Positions 41,976 to 64,000 of a stretch of DNA of 64,000 bases are shown here, piece after piece; position 1 is the stretch's first letter, and each line of letters starts with the position of its first letter. Origin of the DNA: Anthopleura xanthogrammica (taxonomy: Eukaryota > Cnidaria > Anthozoa > Actiniaria > Actiniidae); assembly GCA_964019055.1 (NCBI GenBank), contig OZ025222.1, positions 1,943,246 through 2,007,245 of the forward strand. Reading direction: 5' to 3'. Made by a program: the position numbers and the translations under genes. Below the pieces are notes generated by a model. The model was not told where the DNA came from, did not search any database, and was given only the letters and a program-made list of their open reading frames with translations.

Positions 41976-43734
41976 GGTTGTTGTTTTGTTTGTTTGTTTT
42001 TGTTTTTTGTTTGCAGAAAGAGAGATATTTTCATAGCCTTGCCCTGGGTGCGAAATGGGCTGAAAAACTCGGTTCTTGTATTTTTGAAATTATTTTTTAC
42101 GAATAACGCCTACACTATACAAGTATATATCGTGTCACCACGACGATAGGGGGCTTTTTACAGAGTGCTTCTTACACTGTGAATTATTTGTTATGTCTAG
42201 TTTTTGATTTATCATTGACTTTCTACGAAGTCTCTTTTAGCGCGCCTACCTGCCCTTCGCTTCGATTGGCTCCGAGGCCCATAAACCTCTTGCTGCGTCC
42301 ACCATCCATAAAATAGCGTGCATCTCTCAGTGAGTTAGCGAGTGCTACTTGTTCAAATTTAGATTATTTACTTATGCCAAACATCCTCACATTCAACGTA
42401 CAATGCACTCATAGTCTCATTCGCAGTCGTCATTCGGTGAAGAGGGCCCGGGAAGATCTGGAACTGAAACTGACGGCTGCAAAGGAGACTAACAATGTAC
42501 TTATAAATTTTAGGATTTGTAAGTAGACGGGAAGAAGGGCGCAAAATGATTAGATCAACAATCCTTTACGCGCTGTTGCGATGTCAGATCAGCTGTTTCT
42601 CGCACCTCGCGCTTCGATGTATCTTATCGTCATCGAGTTCTCTTTTTTTACCTCAAGATTTTCTTGGGCTTCTGACGATTTTAATAAATAAAATTTTCAT
42701 TCTAAATTTCAACTCCATATTTTATGGCGAACCTAACTATTTATTTATAAGCGCTGGATTTTCGTTAGGTCTCTCCCTTGACTGATATATTCGAGGATTA
42801 TTCTTCCTCCGCAAAACCTGACGAACTATATTCCAATTTAATCTGTGAGCTAGGCGCCACTGCAGAGGTTGTTTCAGGTTATTGATAAAATTTGAAGGTT
42901 TCACGCTAGTCTCAATAAACAAAATCGAATTTTTGATCTCATTTTTTAGGCGTTTCCGACTGACATTACACTACTTTACGTCATGATCAGTAAGACATCC
43001 ACCATGCAGGCCATCTCCTATCGCGATAATAATTACAATAACCACCTATATGTAAACAGATATTTTTAGATAAGCGTCGAGAAACTTTCCACCACGTGCT
43101 TCTCTTTGTTGTCAAGAGTTCCCGCCACGCCCGCCATGCCGCGCGAACGTAAGCGTCGCCTGTCAACTTCATGGAAAATGAATTTTGCTCTTTCAAAAAT
43201 GATGGAAATAAATTCCTTGGTATTGAAATTTATTTTTCTATGCATTCGCCTCAATGTTATGACGGAAAGACAGCTAGAATGGTCTATAAATGTATATAAT
43301 AAGTAATTAATAAAAATACTGTTATTATTCCTTTTATTAATACAATTTACAAGTTGATGAATAACTCAAGGATATAATAATCCAAGGACATAAACTTATC
43401 ATTTTTTTCCGGATGTGAGCATAATGTTTTTGTCCTCTAAGTCTTTCTCGTGTTTTAGTATTGTTTTTGCCACGATACTATCGATACTAATTCGTTTAAT
43501 CTGAATTTCGGCTTGTTTTTTAGAGCTCACTACAAAGCTTGTTAGGGTTGTAAATAATTTATTTAAAAAATTGCATCATGACTATAATTCCTTTTAAGGT
43601 ATGGACTGGTAAGGTTTCTAGCTGTCGGGGAATTAAGAATGGCTCTCGCACCAGCCGAGGATAATCAATATATTTTTTGGAATACGTCTGAGTCCTTTCG
43701 GTTTTATATAATGAGACTATATATATGTATATAT

Positions 43735-44175
43735 AGGGGAGAGCAAGAGAAAGGAGGGAATAGATTGGACAAGAGGAGAGGAGAGGAGAGGAGAGGAGAG
43801 GCGAGGCGAGACGAGACGAGACGAGACGAGATAAGACTACTAATCGATGAGGAAAAGAGAAGAGAAAATAAGAGAAGTGAAGTAAAGTTATGGAGAGAAG
43901 GGAAATTAAAGAAATATAAATGGAAAGACATGGGAAGAAGTAAAGAAAAAGTAGAAACAAAAAAAGGAATGAAAAAAGGAAGAAAGGAAAGAAAGAAAAA
44001 AAGGAAGGAAGGAAGGCAAGAGAAAGGCAACGAGGAGAGGAGAGAAGAAAAGAGAAGATCGAGGAGGGAAATAAGGAAAAGGAAGAAAAGTGATGGGAAG
44101 AGAATTAAAGAGACGAGAGGCTTGGCCGTAGCAAGGGGAGGGGCCGGGGGGGGGGGGGGGGGGGGGGGGGGAGGG
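43735..44175. repeat. Long purine tract with GAGAG repeats and poly-G run
   Basis: About 380 bases almost without pyrimidines on the plus strand. It includes GGAGA and GACGA pentamer runs at 43770-43835, GGAAG runs, and ends in about 22 G at 44149-44170. It gives a long Lys/Arg/Glu open frame that is composition-driven, not a gene. Confidence 0.9.
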
Positions 44176-45577
44176 CTTCAGCCCCCCAGTTTTTCCCAGA
44201 CAAGTAAAGCAAGTATATGGGATTAAATTTTCACTAGAGTCATAGTCACGTGTTGCTTTGTGCCCCCTCCCCCAGTTTTTCAAGGCTTGCTACAGCCCTG
44301 AGAGGAGATGAAGATCAGTTAAGACAAAAGTTATAACCATCCAAATCGGCAAAAGCACAGAATAAAATGGAAATAAATGAAATGAAAAATGAAAATAAGA
44401 AATTGAAAAGGCGTGAAAAAGAAAGCATTTTTAGGCAATGAAAACAAATGAAAATGTTAAAAGGATTGCTTTCATGCCGTCACTCCCTTGACGCAGAGAT
44501 GACAACTCTTTGTAAGAAACCGTTTACTTTATGCCTAAAATAATTCAATTATTTCACTTTCAGCCACATGTTTAAAGCTTTCACTATTCTTGTTGTACCA
44601 TCGAAAAAAAATGTGCCCATTAAATTGGAAAGCGTATGTCAGGCAAACTTTAATTGAAAACGAAGGAAACGATGATAAAATGGCTTAATGACGCCTATTT
44701 TATTCCCTTGATTGTATGAAAAGCACCCGGAAAGTAATGTAAAATTTTTTAGACGGGATAACTTGGTAGGAAGGCGAGGACAGACATTTCCAGCTGTCCT
44801 CCACAGGAAGCCCACGTGTTGCTTAAAATATCTTACTTAAAGTTATTTTATCAATAAAACGCCAAGTATTTTAGTTATAACCAATAAAGAATATGTTAAT
44901 CTAGCAAAATCCTAATCAAGGTCCATTGACGCCGCACTGTCGCTGAATTCCCGCGAAAACGTATGGCGGGAAACTGTAACGACTTGGCTTCAATGAAAGT
45001 TGTGTGTAGAATTTGTATTCATCGCTCTCTCAGCGGCAGCTGTTTGGGATTAAAGAAGGGGAAATGTCCTTAGGATTTGTAAATAGCGACTTTTTCCGAC
45101 ACTTTGAGGGAGAAAATTAATGTGTTTTCGTCAAAATGAGCCATTTTCGATCTTGTTCTCTGTCAAAATTAGAATAAATTGGACTATTTTGATCTCGTAA
45201 AGCCGACTTTTGAATTTATTCTCGGAACGATCCACAATCGATGAATAATTCTTGATTGCTCGCCTAGGGGTGAATATAAAAAAATTTTCCGGAAAAAAAA
45301 AATCCAAGTAATTTTTTCATCGCCGTTCTGCTCAACTTTTACCTAATATTTGTTTCTTGAATCTATCGAACCAATCAGTGACGAGATTAGAACAATAGAT
45401 TGATTGACAGCTGCCGGTAAATAAAGCCTTTGTGCCGCGCGTTTCGTTCTCAACTCTGAAAGTTGAGAAAGAAATTTGTGCAAGTGAACTAGAATGGAGG
45501 AGGATTTCAAGACTTTTGCGCCATTTCTAAGCTTCATACTTCTAGAGCCGTAGTGTCGACTCAAATATCAATTGTCC

Positions 45578-63807
<18,230 letters not shown>

Positions 63808-64000
63808 GTGAGTATTGTACTCTTGACCTATATAGATAGTCTCATTCGCCTAGTCTCCACATAGTACAATTTTAACATGGTCTGAATGATTGTTTTGGTA
63901 TGGATGTAATTTTAAAAAATTGGTAGCTAGTTCTCAGGTGCTTACAGCGTGACATGCACTTGTGATAATATCTTCACATATATTTTTTATGCACTGCCTT

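Larger units (their letters stand above)
38617..45577. other. Intergenic region between FAR1-like and BRSK genes, dense in inverted repeats
   Basis: No supported exon in 7 kb. Contents include inverted-repeat elements at 38640-38835, 39243-39517, 39730-40003, 41241-41439 and 41788-41975; a SINE-A at 39537-39722; direct repeats at 40267-40502 and 41190-41770; a purine tract at 43735-44170; and SINE-A/tail fragments near 42775-42900. The BRSK promoter should lie near its right end. Confidence 0.6.

Noticed and set aside
43559..44283. Long Lys/Arg/Glu frame and its minus-strand Phe/Ser/Pro counterparts
   Set aside because: They follow the purine tract and poly-G run; composition alone keeps them open.

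Overview
The window is eukaryotic nuclear DNA from an early-branching animal, most likely an anthozoan cnidarian (sea anemone or coral). This rests on three things seen here: AT-rich DNA; spliced metazoan genes with canonical GT-AG junctions and short introns; and many tRNA-derived SINEs and small inverted-repeat elements of a kind I associate with anthozoan genomes. The species assignment is inference.

Seven protein-coding loci can be supported; five of them were rebuilt exon by exon with matching splice phases. From left to right: (1) the last exon of a paired-class (ALX/aristaless-like) homeobox gene, 5276-5875 (+). (2) A RERG/RASL-type small GTPase, 9356-14570 (+), 5 exons, 215 aa, with an atypical switch II. 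(3) An intronless coiled-coil gene, 11209-12051 (+), probably stathmin-related, lying wholly inside intron 1 of the GTPase gene. (4) A CCDC59/TAP26-like ribosome-biogenesis gene, 15162-16774 (-), 4 exons, 171 aa, converging on the GTPase gene. (5) A MOB2 kinase-activator gene, 19441-26323 (-), 5 exons, 220 aa, with a 17-base first coding exon. (6) A fatty acyl-CoA reductase gene (FAR1-like), 31138-38616 (+), 14 exons, 515 aa. (7) The 5' part of a BRSK-type kinase gene, 45578-63807 (+), 11 exons covering most of the kinase domain, with a 13.5 kb intron 2 and continuing past the window.

The genes are unrelated housekeeping, signalling and developmental genes and do not form a functional cluster. 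MOB2 and FAR1 are head to head, so 26.3-31.1 kb should hold both promoters. The GTPase and CCDC59-like genes are tail to tail.

The rest is introns and intergenic DNA full of repeats: two SINE families, at least eight families of short inverted-repeat elements (several with clear TA, TTA or TAA target duplications), nested insertions, minisatellites, and long ATCC, TTC, ATT and purine tracts. No intact transposase, reverse transcriptase, CRISPR array or viral gene was seen. The most interesting signals are hammerhead-ribozyme-like cores at 23648-23675 and 49123-49150 (both minus strand), a tandem triplication of the MOB2 exon 2 end with its splice donor, the nested intronless gene, and an altered G3/switch II in the GTPase.
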